Notes: generated from the letters alone by a model not told the origin. A DNA stretch of 64,000 bases from Bog-473 sp963791995 (GCA_963791995.1 CAWBUQ010000001.1:186001-250000); one strand, 5' to 3'. Positions 38,499 through 48,810 are shown, counted from the first letter of the stretch. Numbers and translations: made by a program.

Positions 38499-40496
38499 AT
38501 GCCAGGCGTCATCTCGGTTGGTCTTCCCGACGGCTCGACGCGGGAGCTCGCCGAGGGCACGACGGCCGGTGAGCTGGCCCGCTCCATCGGCTCCCGCCTG
38601 GCCAAGGCCGCCGTGGTGGCGGTGGTCGACGACCACGAGGTCGACCTCGACACCCCCCTGCACGACGGGGAGCACGTGGCGATCGTCACCGGTGACTCGG
38701 AGCAGGGCCGCGAGGTGCTGCGGCACTCGACGGCCCACGTCATGGCCCAGGCCGTCCGGCGCTTGTGGCCCGGTGCCAAGTACGCCATCGGGCCGGTGAT
38801 CGAAAACGGCTTCTACTACGACTTCGAGCTCCCCGACGGGGCGCACTTCAGCGACGACGACCTCGAGCGGATCGACGTCGAGATGAGAGCGATCATCAAA
38901 GAGGACCAGGCCTTCGTCCGCCATGAGCACACGATCGAAGAAGGCTTGGAGATCTTCGCCGATCAGCCGTTCAAGGAGGAGATCATCAACGCCGTGGCCT
39001 CGGGGGCCGACGAGGTGGACGCCGGCGGCGCGGCCGTCAGCACCTATCGCAACTCCGACGCCTTCATCGATCTGTGTCGGGGCCCGCACGTCCCCTCGAC
39101 GGGACGCTTGGGCCATTTCAAGCTCATGCGGGTGGCCGGCGCCTATTGGCGCGGCGACGAGAAGCGAGAGCAGCTGCAGCGGATCTACGGGACGGCGTGG
39201 GAGTCGGAAAAGGCCCTGGCGGCCCACTTGCACCAGCTCGAGGAGGCCGAACGGCGCGACCACCGCAAGCTGGGAGCAGAGCTCGACCTCTTCAGCTTCC
39301 CCGAGGAGATCGGATCGGGTCTCGCCGTGTTCCATCCCAAAGGGGGCACCATCCGCCGCCTGATGGAGGACTACTCACGGCAGCGCCACGTCGAGTCCGG
39401 CTACGAGTTCGTGAACTCGCCGCACATCACGAAGGCCGCGCTCTTCGAGGAGTCGGGCCACCTCGACTGGTTCGCCGAGGGCATGTACCCGCCCATGGAA
39501 CTCGACGGCGGGCAGCAGTACTACCTCAAGCCGATGAATTGCCCGTTCCACATCCTCGTGTACCGGAGTCACCAACGGTCTTACCGCGAGCTCCCGATGC
39601 GCCTCTTCGAGTTCGGGTCCGTCTACCGCTACGAGAAGTCGGGTGTGCTCCAGGGCCTGACCCGGGTGCGGGGCATGACCCAGGACGATGCGCACATCTT
39701 CTGCACCCACGAGCAGATGGATGCGGAGCTGGTGCGCACCCTGACGTTCGTCCTCGACCTCCTGCGCGATTACGGCCTCAACGACTTCTACCTGGAGCTC
39801 TCGACCAAGCCTCCCGGCAAGGCGGTCGGGTCAGACGAGGAGTGGGAGGTTGCGACCGAGGCCCTGCGGACCACCGCGCTCGAGATGGGTCTCGAGGTCG
39901 TCATGGACGAGGGTGGCGGCGCGTTCTACGGGCCCAAGATCTCGGTGCAGGCACGCGATGCCATCGGCCGGACCTGGCAGATGTCGACCGTCCAGCTCGA
40001 CTTCCAGTTACCGCATCGCTTCGACCTCGAGTACGTGGGTGCCGACAACGCCCGCCACCGTCCGATCATGATCCACCGGGCTCTCTTCGGATCGGTGGAG
40101 CGGTTCATGGCCGTCCTCATTGAGCACTATGCCGGCGCGTTGCCGACCTGGCTGTGTCCCGAGCAGGTGCGGGTGATCCCGGTGACCGACGGCCATTTGG
40201 ACTACGCGCAATCGGTCGCCGACACGTGCGTGGCGGCGGGCCTGCGGGCGACCGTCGACGCCAGCGGCGAGAAACTGGGCGCACTCGTCCGCCGGGCCAA
40301 GCTGGCCAAGATCCCGTACGTGCTCGTCGTGGGCGATGATGACGTGGCAGCCGGATCGGTCGGCGTGAATCGCCGAGCCTGGGGGGGCAAGCCCGAGCTC
40401 GGGGTGCCGGTCGCCGATCTGGTGGCCGAGGTCGCGAGCGAGGTGGAGCGCAAGGGTCTGCCCGAGGACCGAGCGCCGGTCGCGGCCTCGGCGTGA
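38499..40496 (+). CDS. thrS: Threonyl-tRNA synthetase
   Basis: Class II synthetase charging tRNA-Thr; 665 residues with full domain order. There is an N-terminal TGS domain (residues 1-65), the editing domain with 'LRHSTAHVMAQAVRRLWPGA' and 'DLCRGPHVPSTGRLGHFKLM', and the catalytic core with zinc Cys in 'LKPMNCPFHILVYRS', motif 2 'YRELPMRLFEFGSVYRYEKS' and motif 3 in 'RPIMIHRALFGSVERFMAVL'. The anticodon-binding domain starts 'VRVIPVTDGHLDYAQSVAD'. No frameshift. It starts the thrS-HIT segment of the mycobacterial-type gene order. Confidence 0.96.
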   Translation: MPGVISVGLPDGSTRELAEGTTAGELARSIGSRLAKAAVVAVVDDHEVDLDTPLHDGEHVAIVTGDSEQGREVLRHSTAHVMAQAVRRLWPGAKYAIGPVIENGFYYDFELPDGAHFSDDDLERIDVEMRAIIKEDQAFVRHEHTIEEGLEIFADQPFKEEIINAVASGADEVDAGGAAVSTYRNSDAFIDLCRGPHVPSTGRLGHFKLMRVAGAYWRGDEKREQLQRIYGTAWESEKALAAHLHQLEEAERRDHRKLGAELDLFSFPEEIGSGLAVFHPKGGTIRRLMEDYSRQRHVESGYEFVNSPHITKAALFEESGHLDWFAEGMYPPMELDGGQQYYLKPMNCPFHILVYRSHQRSYRELPMRLFEFGSVYRYEKSGVLQGLTRVRGMTQDDAHIFCTHEQMDAELVRTLTFVLDLLRDYGLNDFYLELSTKPPGKAVGSDEEWEVATEALRTTALEMGLEVVMDEGGGAFYGPKISVQARDAIGRTWQMSTVQLDFQLPHRFDLEYVGADNARHRPIMIHRALFGSVERFMAVLIEHYAGALPTWLCPEQVRVIPVTDGHLDYAQSVADTCVAAGLRATVDASGEKLGALVRRAKLAKIPYVLVVGDDDVAAGSVGVNRRAWGGKPELGVPVADLVAEVASEVERKGLPEDRAPVAASA

Positions 40497-40512
40497 GCGA
40501 GGCCGGCGCGCG

Positions 40513-41037
40513 ATGGTGAGCCTCGAGCACCTGTGGGCGGGGTGGCGCCGCGAGTACATCGTCGAGGCGACCGCTCGTGAGCGTGCCGGAGACATTGCGT
40601 CCGACGAGTCGTCGTGCGTCTTCTGCCGGATTGCCGCCAGCGGCCCGCCCTCGGAGGACAACCTGGTGGTGTGGCGGGGCGATCTGACGTTCGTGGTCTT
40701 GAACGCCTACCCCTACGCGAGCGGGCACGTCCTCGTCTTGCCGCTGCGCCACGTCGAGCCCCTGTCCGAGTTGACGGACATGGAATCCGCCGAGCTGTGG
40801 TGGGCGACGCAACGGGCGGTGTCCGCCATCGAGACGGCGTATGAGCCCGATGGGCTCAACATGGGTGCCAACCTGGGACGGGCGGCGGGTGCCGGGCTTC
40901 CTTCGCACGTGCACCTCCACGTCCTGCCTCGGTGGTCGGGTGACACCAATTTCATGACCTCGGTGGCGGAGACTCGCGTGATGCCAGAGACGCTGCAGCT
41001 CTCCTGGAAGAGGCTCACCGACGCCTGGACCAAGTAG
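40513..41037 (+). CDS. HIT-family hydrolase/Ap4A phosphorylase-like
   Basis: Histidine-triad nucleotide enzyme of 174 residues. The triad is 'HVHLHVLPRW' near 136-145, preceded by 'GHVLVLPLRHVEPLSELTD', and Cys-x2-Cys occurs in 'SSCVFCRIAA'. It directly follows thrS by 16 bases, as with the HIT gene next to thrS in mycobacteria, where relatives cleave diadenosine tetraphosphate. The substrate here is inferred from that parallel. Confidence 0.9.
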   Translation: MVSLEHLWAGWRREYIVEATARERAGDIASDESSCVFCRIAASGPPSEDNLVVWRGDLTFVVLNAYPYASGHVLVLPLRHVEPLSELTDMESAELWWATQRAVSAIETAYEPDGLNMGANLGRAAGAGLPSHVHLHVLPRWSGDTNFMTSVAETRVMPETLQLSWKRLTDAWTK

Positions 41038-41194
41038 CCCGACGCCAGCGGAGCGCCGCCCGACGAACCAGACGGGTGGCGTCGCGCTCGGACCGCCGTC
41101 GCCGGAATCGGAACCGCAACAGGCCACGGCGCCGGAACACGCGCCGTCGTCACGTGAGGCACCCCCGACGACCCCGCGCCGGCGCGTCCGCCGC

Positions 41195-42415
41195 GTGCTC
41201 AAGCGCGCCTGGCCGATCACGCGCACCCTCATCGGCTTCGCGCTGGTCCTCATCGCGGTCTGGGTCCTGTCGTCGAAGGGCTCCGAGCTGTCGGGATTCG
41301 CCGACGTGTTCAAGACGCTCAATTGGTGGTGGGTCCCGCCTGCGTTCCTCGCCGAGATCCTTTCCTATCTCTTCTTCGCCGGCATGCAGTACGAACTGTT
41401 CCTGGCAGGACACCTCAAGCCGCCGTGGCGCCCGCTGGTGAAGCTGTCGTTTGCCTCCCAAGCGCTCACCAACTCGCTCCCGGTCGGGAATGCGGTCGCC
41501 ACGGTCTACGGGTTCCGCTGGTTCCGCCGCTTCGGTGCCGACAACACGCTCGCGGTGTGGGCGCTGGCCGGCACACTGGTCGCCTCCGTGGTCAGCCTGT
41601 CCCTGGTGGCCATCATCGGGTTGGGTCTGGCCACCAACCAGGGAGCGTCGTTCGACTTGGTGCCCGTGCTCATCGGGGTGTTCGCGTTCGCGCTCGCCCT
41701 CGGGTCGCTCTTCGTGTACGAGCGACCGCTGCACTTCGTCGTGTCGGCCGCGCTGCGAACGTCGGTCGCCATCACGGGGAGGCCCCGGGGTGACACCACC
41801 GAGCAGATCACGGCGATCCTGCGCTGGATGACCGCCGTCCGCCTCCGGTGGTCCGAAATCGGACGCATCGTCTCGTGGGGCACGCTGAACTGGCTGCTCG
41901 ACTGCGCGTGCTTCGCCATGATGTTCCTCGCCATCCACGCTCCGATCCCGTGGAAGGGGTTGCTCCTGGCCTACGGCGCGGGCCAGCTCGCAGCGACGCT
42001 GCCGATCACGCCGGGCGGTCTCGGCGTGGTGGAAGGCAGCATCACCGTCGCCTTGGTGGCATTCGGCGGCGCGGAGACGAGCACCGCGTATGCAGTGCTC
42101 TTGTACCGGATCATCAGCTTCTGGTTCATCCTGTTGATCGGGTGGCTGTTCATCGGGCAGATGGCCTTGCAGGTTCGCCGGGGCCGTTGGCAGCGCCAGG
42201 CCATGACCAGCGACGTCGAGGCCGGGCCCGAGGCCTACGCTCCTTCGCCGGCACTCCATCCGGATCCGACGCCGGCATTTGCCATGCCCACCGCCACCTC
42301 GACCTCCAGCGACGGCGCCACCGCCACCACCGCCACCAGCGCCGTAACCACCTCAGGCGACATCGGCAGCCAACCCGCAGACGACCACCAGTCGGGGGAG
42401 GGGGGGAGGCCATGA
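41195..42415 (+). CDS. UPF0104/YbhN-type (lysylphosphatidylglycerol synthase TM) membrane protein
   Basis: Integral membrane protein of the flippase-like UPF0104 family. About eight helices lie between residues 8 and 325, with the family segment 'LPITPGGLGVVEGSITVALV' near 265-284. Such proteins are putative lipid or lipid-sugar transporters. The frame stays open upstream with Pro/Glu-rich sequence but has no start codon, so the GTG at 41195 is used. The C-terminal about 80 residues are Thr/Ala/Pro-rich and cytoplasmic. Its stop overlaps the lipoprotein start by 4 bases. Confidence 0.82.
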   Translation: MLKRAWPITRTLIGFALVLIAVWVLSSKGSELSGFADVFKTLNWWWVPPAFLAEILSYLFFAGMQYELFLAGHLKPPWRPLVKLSFASQALTNSLPVGNAVATVYGFRWFRRFGADNTLAVWALAGTLVASVVSLSLVAIIGLGLATNQGASFDLVPVLIGVFAFALALGSLFVYERPLHFVVSAALRTSVAITGRPRGDTTEQITAILRWMTAVRLRWSEIGRIVSWGTLNWLLDCACFAMMFLAIHAPIPWKGLLLAYGAGQLAATLPITPGGLGVVEGSITVALVAFGGAETSTAYAVLLYRIISFWFILLIGWLFIGQMALQVRRGRWQRQAMTSDVEAGPEAYAPSPALHPDPTPAFAMPTATSTSSDGATATTATSAVTTSGDIGSQPADDHQSGEGGRP

Positions 42416-42856
42416 GCGCAGAGCCAGTCCGCACCAGGCCGCGCCGCTGGATCCTCGCCACCACCGCCCTGCTCATGGCGGCGACACTGCTCACGGCCTG
42501 CTCGGCGGCTCGCACCGGCCTCGGCACGTCCGACGAGTCGTGTTACCTCGCCCTGCCGACCGCGGCCAAGGCCGTCGGCGGCCACGCGCACCTCGCCGGC
42601 GTGCGCAAGTACTCGCTTGCCGGCATGAAGACCGTGGCGCCCCGGCTCTACGGCCGCCTGGCCAAGGACGTCCCCAAGGGCAAGAGCGTCTGCCTCGCCG
42701 CGTATACGGGGCACTTCACGCAGAGCTCGGTCGAGAAGCCGCTCGGCCGGCCGTCGGGGAAGGTGGCCATCGCTGTCGTCACCACGCCCGGGCGCCGAAC
42801 TGCTCGGGACCTTGATCCTGACCAAGTTCCCGCTGCGCTTCCAGCACGTGTTCTGA
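42412..42856 (+). CDS. Putative lipoprotein, one frameshift
   Basis: Secreted lipoprotein with a signal peptide ('RRWILATTALLMAATLLTAC') and lipobox LLTAC, then a small domain with two further cysteines ('DESCYLALPTAAKAVG', 'GKSVCLAAYTG'). The frame remains open to 42912, but a one-base change near 42790 gives a more natural end, 'TTPGAELLGTLILTKFPLRF', stopping at 42856, one base before the stop of the convergent EF-G-like gene. I do not recognise the domain. ATGA overlap couples it to the UPF0104 gene, so they may act together at the membrane. Confidence 0.65.
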
Positions 42857-42857
42857 G

Positions 42858-44948
42858 TCAGGCCTCCATCTTCGGGATCGACGCCATCATGTGCTCGGGG
42901 ACGGGGTCGTAGTGGTCGTAGGTGGCGCTGAACGAGCCCCGGCCACCGGTCAGGGCGCGCAGGTCCACCGCGTAACGGGTGATCTCGGCGGTCGGCACCG
43001 TCGCGGTCACCGTCTGGTAGCCGTCCACCCCCGCGGGGTCGGTGCCGACGATACGGGCCCTCCGCGACGACAGGTCGCCGAGCACCTCGCCCTGGCAGTC
43101 GTTGGGAATCGTCACCGACAACCGTGACACCGGCTCCAACACGATCGGACCGGCCTCGGCCATGGCGGTGCGGATCGCCAAGGCGGCGGCCATCTTGAAG
43201 CTGACCTCGTTGGAGTCGACCGAATGTGCCTTGCCGTCGTCGACCGTCACCGACACGTCGACCACGGGGTAGCCGTACATGCCGCCGCCCGCGAAGGTCT
43301 CGAGCACGCCCTTCTCGACGGCGGGGATGTACTGGCGGGGGATGGCCCCGCCCACCACCTTGTCGTGGAACTCGAAGCCGTCGCCTCGGGGCAGGGGCTC
43401 GAGTCGCAGGTGGGCCACCCCGAACTGGCCGTGGCCACCGGACTGCTTCTTGTGCTTGCCCTCGGCCGCAGCGGCCCGGGTGATGGTCTCTCGGTACGGG
43501 ATGCGTAGCTCCTCGCGCTCCACGTGCACGTTGCACTTGCGGTCCAACCGTTCGAGGGTCACCGCGAGATGCACTTCCCCGCTCACCCCGAGGATGGTCT
43601 GGTGCGTTTCGTCATCCCGGCTGACGCTCAACGAAGGGTCCTCGTCGCACAGCCGCTGCAATGCGGACATGAGCTTGTCGTCGTCGGCCCGGGTGGCCGG
43701 TCTCACCGCGACTTGCAGCGCCGCCGGCGGCAGATCAGGCGGCACCACGACGACGGGCTGACCCTTCGGCGCCAGCGTGTCGCCGGTCCGGGTTCCGTTC
43801 AACCGGGGGATCGCCACGAAGTCCCCGGCGGCCACCACGCCCGCCGGCGCCGTGGTGTGCCCGGCCATGCACTGCAACGCGTGCAGGCGCTCCTCTTCGC
43901 GGCTCCGTGAGTTGACCAGCACCGTGTCGGGCTGCAGCGTCCCCGACACGACCTTGCACAGCGACATCTTCCCGGTGTGGCCGTCGTTGAACGTCTTGGT
44001 CACCGTCAGCACCGTCGGCCCCGAAGGGTCGGCCGGGATCTCGACGGTCTCGGTCCCTGCGGCCGCCATCACGGGAGGCCGCGACGCCGGGGTCGGGCAC
44101 AGCTCCTCAATGAGGCGGGCCAACCGGTCCACGCCGACCCCGCTCGCCGCCGAGCAGCACAGCACCGGGAACACCGACGCCGAGGCGACGCCCCCGGCCA
44201 GGCTCTTCTCGAGCTCGGCGTAGTCGAGCGTCTCGCCGTTGAGGTAGCGCTCCATCAGGTCGTCGTCACCCACGACGATGCCCTCGACGAGCTGTTCGTG
44301 GACGGTGTGCTCCTCGTCGACCAGCTCGTCGGGGATGGGCCCTTCGTGCCCCGCCGGTGGCACCGTCCCCTCCACGACGCCCCCCGCGGCGACGTCGTAG
44401 TGCGTGGCCGTGTCGTCGAGCAGGTCGATCACACCGTGGAAGTCGCCCTCGTGCCCGATGGGCAGCTCGACCGGCGCTACCCCGGCCCCGAAGGTCTCCC
44501 GGATCTCCGCCAGGGTGCGGTCGAAGTCGGACCGCTCCCGATCCAGCTTGTTGATGACGATCACCCGCGGCACCCCCAGGCGCCCCGCGGCGCGCCACGC
44601 GTCCTCGGTCTGCGCCTGCACGCCGTCGGTGGCGCTCACCACGACGACGGCCAGGTCCACGTTGGCCAGCGCCGTGACCATCTCACCGGCGAAGTCGGCG
44701 TACCCCGGCGTGTCGAGCAGGTTCACCTTGACCCCGTTGACCGTGAAGGGCGCCAGGCTGCTCGATATGGACAGCTGGCGCGCCACCTCCTCGGGCTCGA
44801 AGTCCATGACGGTGGTGCCCTTCTCGACCGAGCCCCGGCGGGCCACGGACCCGGTGGCGGCCAGCAGCGCCTCGGCCAGGGTCGTCTTCCCCGCCCCGTG
44901 GTGCCCGACGAGGGCAACGTTGCGAATAGCGGTCGGGTCGTGTGGCAC
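42858..44948 (-). CDS. fusA2: Elongation factor G-like protein (EF-G2)
   Basis: Translation-factor GTPase of 696 residues. G motifs are P-loop 'GHHGAGKTTLAEALLA' at 15-30, 'LLDTPGYADFAGEMV' and 'VIVINKLDRERSDFD'. Domain IV contains 'SGGHGQFGVAHLRLEPLP' and 'RQYIPAVEKGVLETFAGG'. The altered P-loop (GHHGAGKT instead of GHVDAGKT) and Cys/Ala-rich switch regions mark the EF-G-like paralogue group seen in actinobacteria, not the housekeeping factor, which would sit beside rpsL/rpsG/tuf. Its role is unsettled. No frameshift. Confidence 0.88.
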   Translation of the reverse strand: MPHDPTAIRNVALVGHHGAGKTTLAEALLAATGSVARRGSVEKGTTVMDFEPEEVARQLSISSSLAPFTVNGVKVNLLDTPGYADFAGEMVTALANVDLAVVVVSATDGVQAQTEDAWRAAGRLGVPRVIVINKLDRERSDFDRTLAEIRETFGAGVAPVELPIGHEGDFHGVIDLLDDTATHYDVAAGGVVEGTVPPAGHEGPIPDELVDEEHTVHEQLVEGIVVGDDDLMERYLNGETLDYAELEKSLAGGVASASVFPVLCCSAASGVGVDRLARLIEELCPTPASRPPVMAAAGTETVEIPADPSGPTVLTVTKTFNDGHTGKMSLCKVVSGTLQPDTVLVNSRSREEERLHALQCMAGHTTAPAGVVAAGDFVAIPRLNGTRTGDTLAPKGQPVVVVPPDLPPAALQVAVRPATRADDDKLMSALQRLCDEDPSLSVSRDDETHQTILGVSGEVHLAVTLERLDRKCNVHVEREELRIPYRETITRAAAAEGKHKKQSGGHGQFGVAHLRLEPLPRGDGFEFHDKVVGGAIPRQYIPAVEKGVLETFAGGGMYGYPVVDVSVTVDDGKAHSVDSNEVSFKMAAALAIRTAMAEAGPIVLEPVSRLSVTIPNDCQGEVLGDLSSRRARIVGTDPAGVDGYQTVTATVPTAEITRYAVDLRALTGGRGSFSATYDHYDPVPEHMMASIPKMEA

Positions 44949-45080
44949 CTGGTCCTCCGTCCGTCTCGCCCGGTGAGGTCACCCCCCGCACCGGCTCGTA
45001 TCGACGAGTGTAGGACCGCGCGTGCGGCGTTGCTCAGGCGTGTTGTGGTGCCGTTGCCTTCGGGGAGCCGGCCGCCCGGA

Positions 45081-45940
45081 TCAGCCGGGAGTCGAACCGG
45101 CGGCGTCGGCCGCCTCGCCGGACCTGGCCTGCGCCTGCTGCGCCGCCAGCGCCGATCGTCGTACTCGTGGCGGATGGAGTAGCGGACGTAGAGGCCGAGC
45201 GTGTCGACGAGCAGCAGCCAGACCGCCCTGAGCGAGATCGTGCTGCCGAAGCGCTCCTTGATCCGCACCGGCGCCTCGACGATCCGCGTGAAGCCCAGCC
45301 GACGGGCCAGCACCAGGAGCTCGAGGTCGAGCGCGAAGCGGCTCTCTCGCAGCAACGGCAGGACGTCGGCGATGACCCTGCGGTCGACCAGCTTGATCCC
45401 GACCTGGGTGTCCTTCACGTTCAGGTGGAACAGGACCTGGATCAGTCGCTGGTAGCCCCACGAGTAGAGCCGGCGCAGCGGCGGGTAGTGCACCGAGGAG
45501 TCAGGGTGGCGCTTGGAGCCGATGATGATGTCGGGTTTCTCCGAGCGCATCACCGAGACGAAGTCGCCGAGGAATTCGGGAGAGATGTCGCCGTCCGCGT
45601 CGATGAAGCCGAGATACCGCCCTCGTCCCATCCCCAGTCCCGCCCGCAGCGCGGAGCCCTTGCCGACGTTGGTGGCGAAGGAGATCTGGCGCACGACGTG
45701 CTCGGGGAAGCCGTCGAGGGTGAACGGGCTGCCGTCGGTGGAGCCGTCCGAGACCGAGATGATCTCGAAGGTCATGCCCGACGCGCCGAGGACCCGCACC
45801 ATGTCCGCGACCGTTGCCCGGAGGCGATCGCCGGGGTTGTAGTAGGGGACGACGATGGACACGTCGAGCGTCGCTTCGGGCAGCACCGTGGCATGGGGCC
45901 GTGGCTCTCCCGCGCTCGTTCGGCTCCGACACCGCACCAT
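45081..45940 (-). CDS. Glycosyltransferase family 2 (polyprenyl-phosphate mannosyltransferase-like)
   Basis: GT-A enzyme with 'VSIVVPYYNPGDRLRATVAD', the donor motif 'YLGFIDADGDISPEFLGDFV' and 'GSKRHPDSSVHYPPLRRLYS', the order seen in dolichyl- or polyprenyl-phosphate sugar synthases. It would make a lipid-linked sugar for later transfer outside the membrane. The catalytic frame runs on into the next gene; a change near 45140 gives the natural end 'ALAAQQAQARSGEAADAAG' at 45081. The start is uncertain: ATG 45940 or GTG 45886. No C-terminal GtrA-like membrane domain is present. Confidence 0.75.
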
Positions 45941-46084
45941 CACCTCACGTGGACACCTGCGACCGCAGGCAGCGCGCCCGCTCCCCGCGGTATCTCGGCT
46001 GGTCAGGCTACCCGACTCCATCTCCACGGGATCCGCGGGGAACGGTGGTCCGGCGCTCGACCGGCTGCTATGATGCCGCTGACT

Positions 46085-46492
46085 GCCGCGCCGAGCTGCT
46101 GTGCCAGCACCGCCACCGACGGCGATGGTGATGTTCATGCCCAACATCTTGTGGCCCGGAATCGGGCAGTCGATGTCGTAGGCGCCCTTCTTGAAGGTCA
46201 CGGTGAGCTTCGCGCTCTTGGCCCGGCGAGATCTGCTTGGTCATGGCGTTCTTGATCCCCGGTCCGGTGATCATCAGGGCGTGTGTCGTCTGACCTTTGT
46301 TGACCGCATCGAACGTGTATTTGCCCGGCGCGAACGACTTCTTCGAGAGGGCGATGTGGAAGTCGGTCTCGGTCGCCTTGACGCTGGTCGGCTGCGGGCT
46401 GGCGCCGGCCGTGTCGTAGGCCCGGCCGCGATCGCAGCGAGGGCGAGCATGCCGCTGACGCCCGCCGCCGCGGCGAGAGCGGTGAGCCGCAC
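46085..46492 (-). CDS. Secreted cupredoxin (plastocyanin-like), two frameshifts
   Basis: Small blue-copper protein. A GTG start gives the signal peptide 'VRLTALAAAAGVSGMLALAA'. After a frame change near 46430 the body reads 'TDFHIALSKKSFAPGKYTFD' and 'GQTTHALMITGPGIKNA', and after another near 46220 'KKGAYDIDCPIPGHKMLGMN'. The type 1 copper ligands are all present: His in TTHAL and Cys-x4-His-x4-Met in CPIPGHKMLGM. The true stop is unclear since the last frame stays open into the GT2 gene; the end given is approximate. Electron transfer or copper binding outside the membrane is expected. Confidence 0.68.
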
Positions 46493-46758
46493 CCCGGCCT
46501 TGCCCCTGTGGGTTGCCGTGGAACGCCCGTGTGGATGGCTGTGTCGCCGTGGTGTCACAGTTGAGGTACGAGCCGGGTCTCGCCCCGGATTGGGGTCGCC
46601 CCCGCCGGGATCCGACCTCGATCCGCTGACCAGGGCATCCGTTCCCACCCCGGGGCGATCCCACCCCCCTCAGTCACCCTCGGGTTCGGGGGGCGCAATG
46701 GTAAACTCGAGCAAACAGCGCCGCCCCCTACCCCGGGCAGCGCACGACGAGGAGCTTC

Positions 46759-47810
46759 ATGTTCGACGGCCGCTGGCGCACAGCCGTCGATCGGACCACG
46801 AGTCCGGTCGGCGAGGCACTGCATCGCCATGGCATCACCGCCGATGTGCTCACCGCCACCGGCCTGGTCTCGGCCACCGTCACGGCCCTGCTGGTGGCAA
46901 GCGGCCACCTGCACTGGGCCATCCTCATGCTCATCATCACGGGCATGCACGACCTCTTCGACGGCCCGGTCGCCAAGGCGGCGGGTACCGCTTCGGTCCG
47001 TGGCGCCTTCTTCGACTCGGTCACCGACCGCATCGCCGACGCCGTCCTCATGTTGGGCTGTGCCTGGTATCTGCTCGATCAAGGTGAGGGTCACCTGGCG
47101 CTTCTGCCCATGGGCATCCTGGCGGTGACCGCCCTGATCTCCTACGAGCGGGCGAAGGCGGAGTCACTGGGTCTCTCGGCCAAGGGCGGCCTCATGGAGC
47201 GGGGCGAGCGCATGTTCCTGCTCGGCGTCGGCTTCTTGAGTGCCGTCATCTTCGTACCGGTGCTCTGGATTCTCTTCGTCCTCGTCTCCATCACGGCCGT
47301 GGCGCGATTCGTGAAGGTCTGGAACGCCGCCTCGGGTCGCGACGAGGTCATCCGCCACCGCATCGAGGCGTGGCGCGAGGGGCGGGTCGACTCCCGCTGG
47401 CGGGCCCGACGCGAGGGTCGTGAGTTCGCCGGCCGACCACGCCGCGAACCCGACCCGGGCCCGGACGCACGACGGGTGCCCCGGTGGGCCGTTGGCGGGC
47501 CCGGCGCCAGGAGACTCCCAGCAGCCGATCGGGTCGGACCATGCGAGAGCGCCGTCGCGCTGCCCGTCGCCACCCCGACGGCCCCATCCGTACGGCACGC
47601 CGGACGGCCCCCTGCGTCCGGGTCCTCTCGCATCGGGACGCCGGTGACGCCGGCGCGCCCGAACGCCGCCTGCGACCTCGCTCCTGCCTGCCGCGCTCCC
47701 GCGGTCCCGGTCCCTCCGCTGAGCAACCGTGTAGCGACTCAGTTTCGACCGCTCCCGATCCGTCGACACGACCGCCGCCTGCCCACCGCCCCGAACGTGA
47801 TCCGACGTGA
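46759..47810 (+). CDS. pgsA: CDP-alcohol phosphatidyltransferase (phosphatidylinositol synthase-like), frameshifted tail
   Basis: Membrane enzyme joining CDP-diacylglycerol to an inositol (phosphate) acceptor, inferred as the inositol lipid enzyme because patA- and pimA-like genes follow. The CDP-alcohol motif is 'DLFDGPVAKAAGTASVRGAF' plus 'FDSVTDRIADA' (D-x2-DG-x2-A-x9-G-x3-D-x3-D), near residues 74-104, with Lys where Arg is common. About five helices end near residue 190. A tail of roughly 135 Arg/Pro-rich residues follows. Its original frame runs to 47865, but a frame ending at 47810 overlaps the next GTG start as GTGA, so a frame change within the tail is likely. A GAGGAG site precedes the ATG. 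Confidence 0.8.
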
Positions 47811-48789
47811 GCACCCCGACCGAAGGCACGCCGCAGCCGGCCGCCGACGCGCACGAAGCGGCTGACTCCGCACGAGCCCGACCTGCCGCGTTGGCGGGCC
47901 TCTGCGCGGAGCTTCACATACCGGGGTCTGGCGTACGCAATGGGTCATGTTCCTGAACAGGTCGCGTATGGCGCGCCATGTCGTGTCACGCGTCCATGGC
48001 GCGTGGTCCGAGGCTCTGAGCATGAACCAGCGGCACATACGACGGGTGCTCGCCAGTGAGTGCCCGAAGGCGTGGAGCCGGACCCGGCACTCGTGCGGCG
48101 TTGAGCAAGCGGACCTTTACCTCCTACGCCCGCTACTGGGCCGACGGCGCCCGGCTGCCCTACGTGGGCCGAAGCCGAGGTGCGCGCCAAGTGGCGTCTC
48201 GAGGAGGGCATCGAGCATCTCCGCCGGGCCATGGCCGCCGGCAAGGGTGCGGTGGTGGCGCTGCCGCACGTGGGCAGCTGGGAGTGGGGCGGCTACTGGC
48301 TCGCCCTCGAGGGCATGCCGATGACCGCGGTGGTGGAGCGCCTCGAGCCCGAAGAGCTCTTCCATTGGTTCCTGGGCCAGCGGGCTGCCATGGGTTTGAC
48401 CGGCGTGCCGCTCGGCGGGGGGTCGAGCGTGGCGCTCATCCGCGCGCTGAAGAACAACGAACTGGCCGGGCTGGTCAGCGACAGGGACCTCGTCGGGAAC
48501 GGGGTCGAGGTGGAGTTCTTCGGCGAGAAGACGACGCTGCCTGCCGGCGCCGCCACGCTGGCGCTCCGCACGGGCGCGCCGTTGATTCCCGTCGTCGTGT
48601 ACTCGGGGCCGGGAAATTGGCACACCGGCGTCGTGCACGCTCCGATCGACACGACACGCCAGGGGACCTTGCGTCAAGGACGTCGTCCGGGTGACCCAGG
48701 AGCTCGTCACGGTGTTCGAGCACGACATCCGCTGCCGGCCAGAGCAATGGCACCTGTATCAGCCCAACTGGCCGAGCGATCCGCGATGA
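47807..48789 (+). CDS. patA: Phosphatidylinositol mannoside acyltransferase (lauroyl-transferase family), multiple frameshifts
   Basis: Acyltransferase of the HtrB/LpxL-like family acylating PIM in the inner membrane. The proposed GTG start (GTGA overlap with pgsA) gives an acidic leader. The body is split over at least three frames: 'YRGLAYAMGHVPEQVAYG', 'HGAWSEALSMNQRHIRRVLA', 'LSKRTFTSYARYWADGARLP', then a long clean stretch with 'GAVVALPHVGSWEWGGYWLA' (H-x4-E-like active site HVGSWE) and 'LVSDRDLVGNGVEVEFFGEK'. The C-terminus 'CRPEQWHLYQPNWPSD' lies in another frame and ends at 48789. Order and motifs are complete, so indel errors are likely. Confidence 0.75.
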
Positions 48790-48810
48790 GCCAGTCGGGT
48801 GCGTACGCCG

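Noticed and set aside
45070..45120. tRNA-like T-arm (GGTTCGACTCCCGG on the minus strand)
   Set aside because: The 5-bp T-stem does not pair with a 7-base loop, and no acceptor, D or anticodon arms fit around it. It coincides with the end of the GT2 gene.
44723..46201. Single fused cupredoxin-glycosyltransferase
   Set aside because: The shared frame is open, but the linker lacks domain character and the cupredoxin is already broken by frame changes. A missed stop is more likely than a secreted domain fused in front of a cytoplasmic enzyme.
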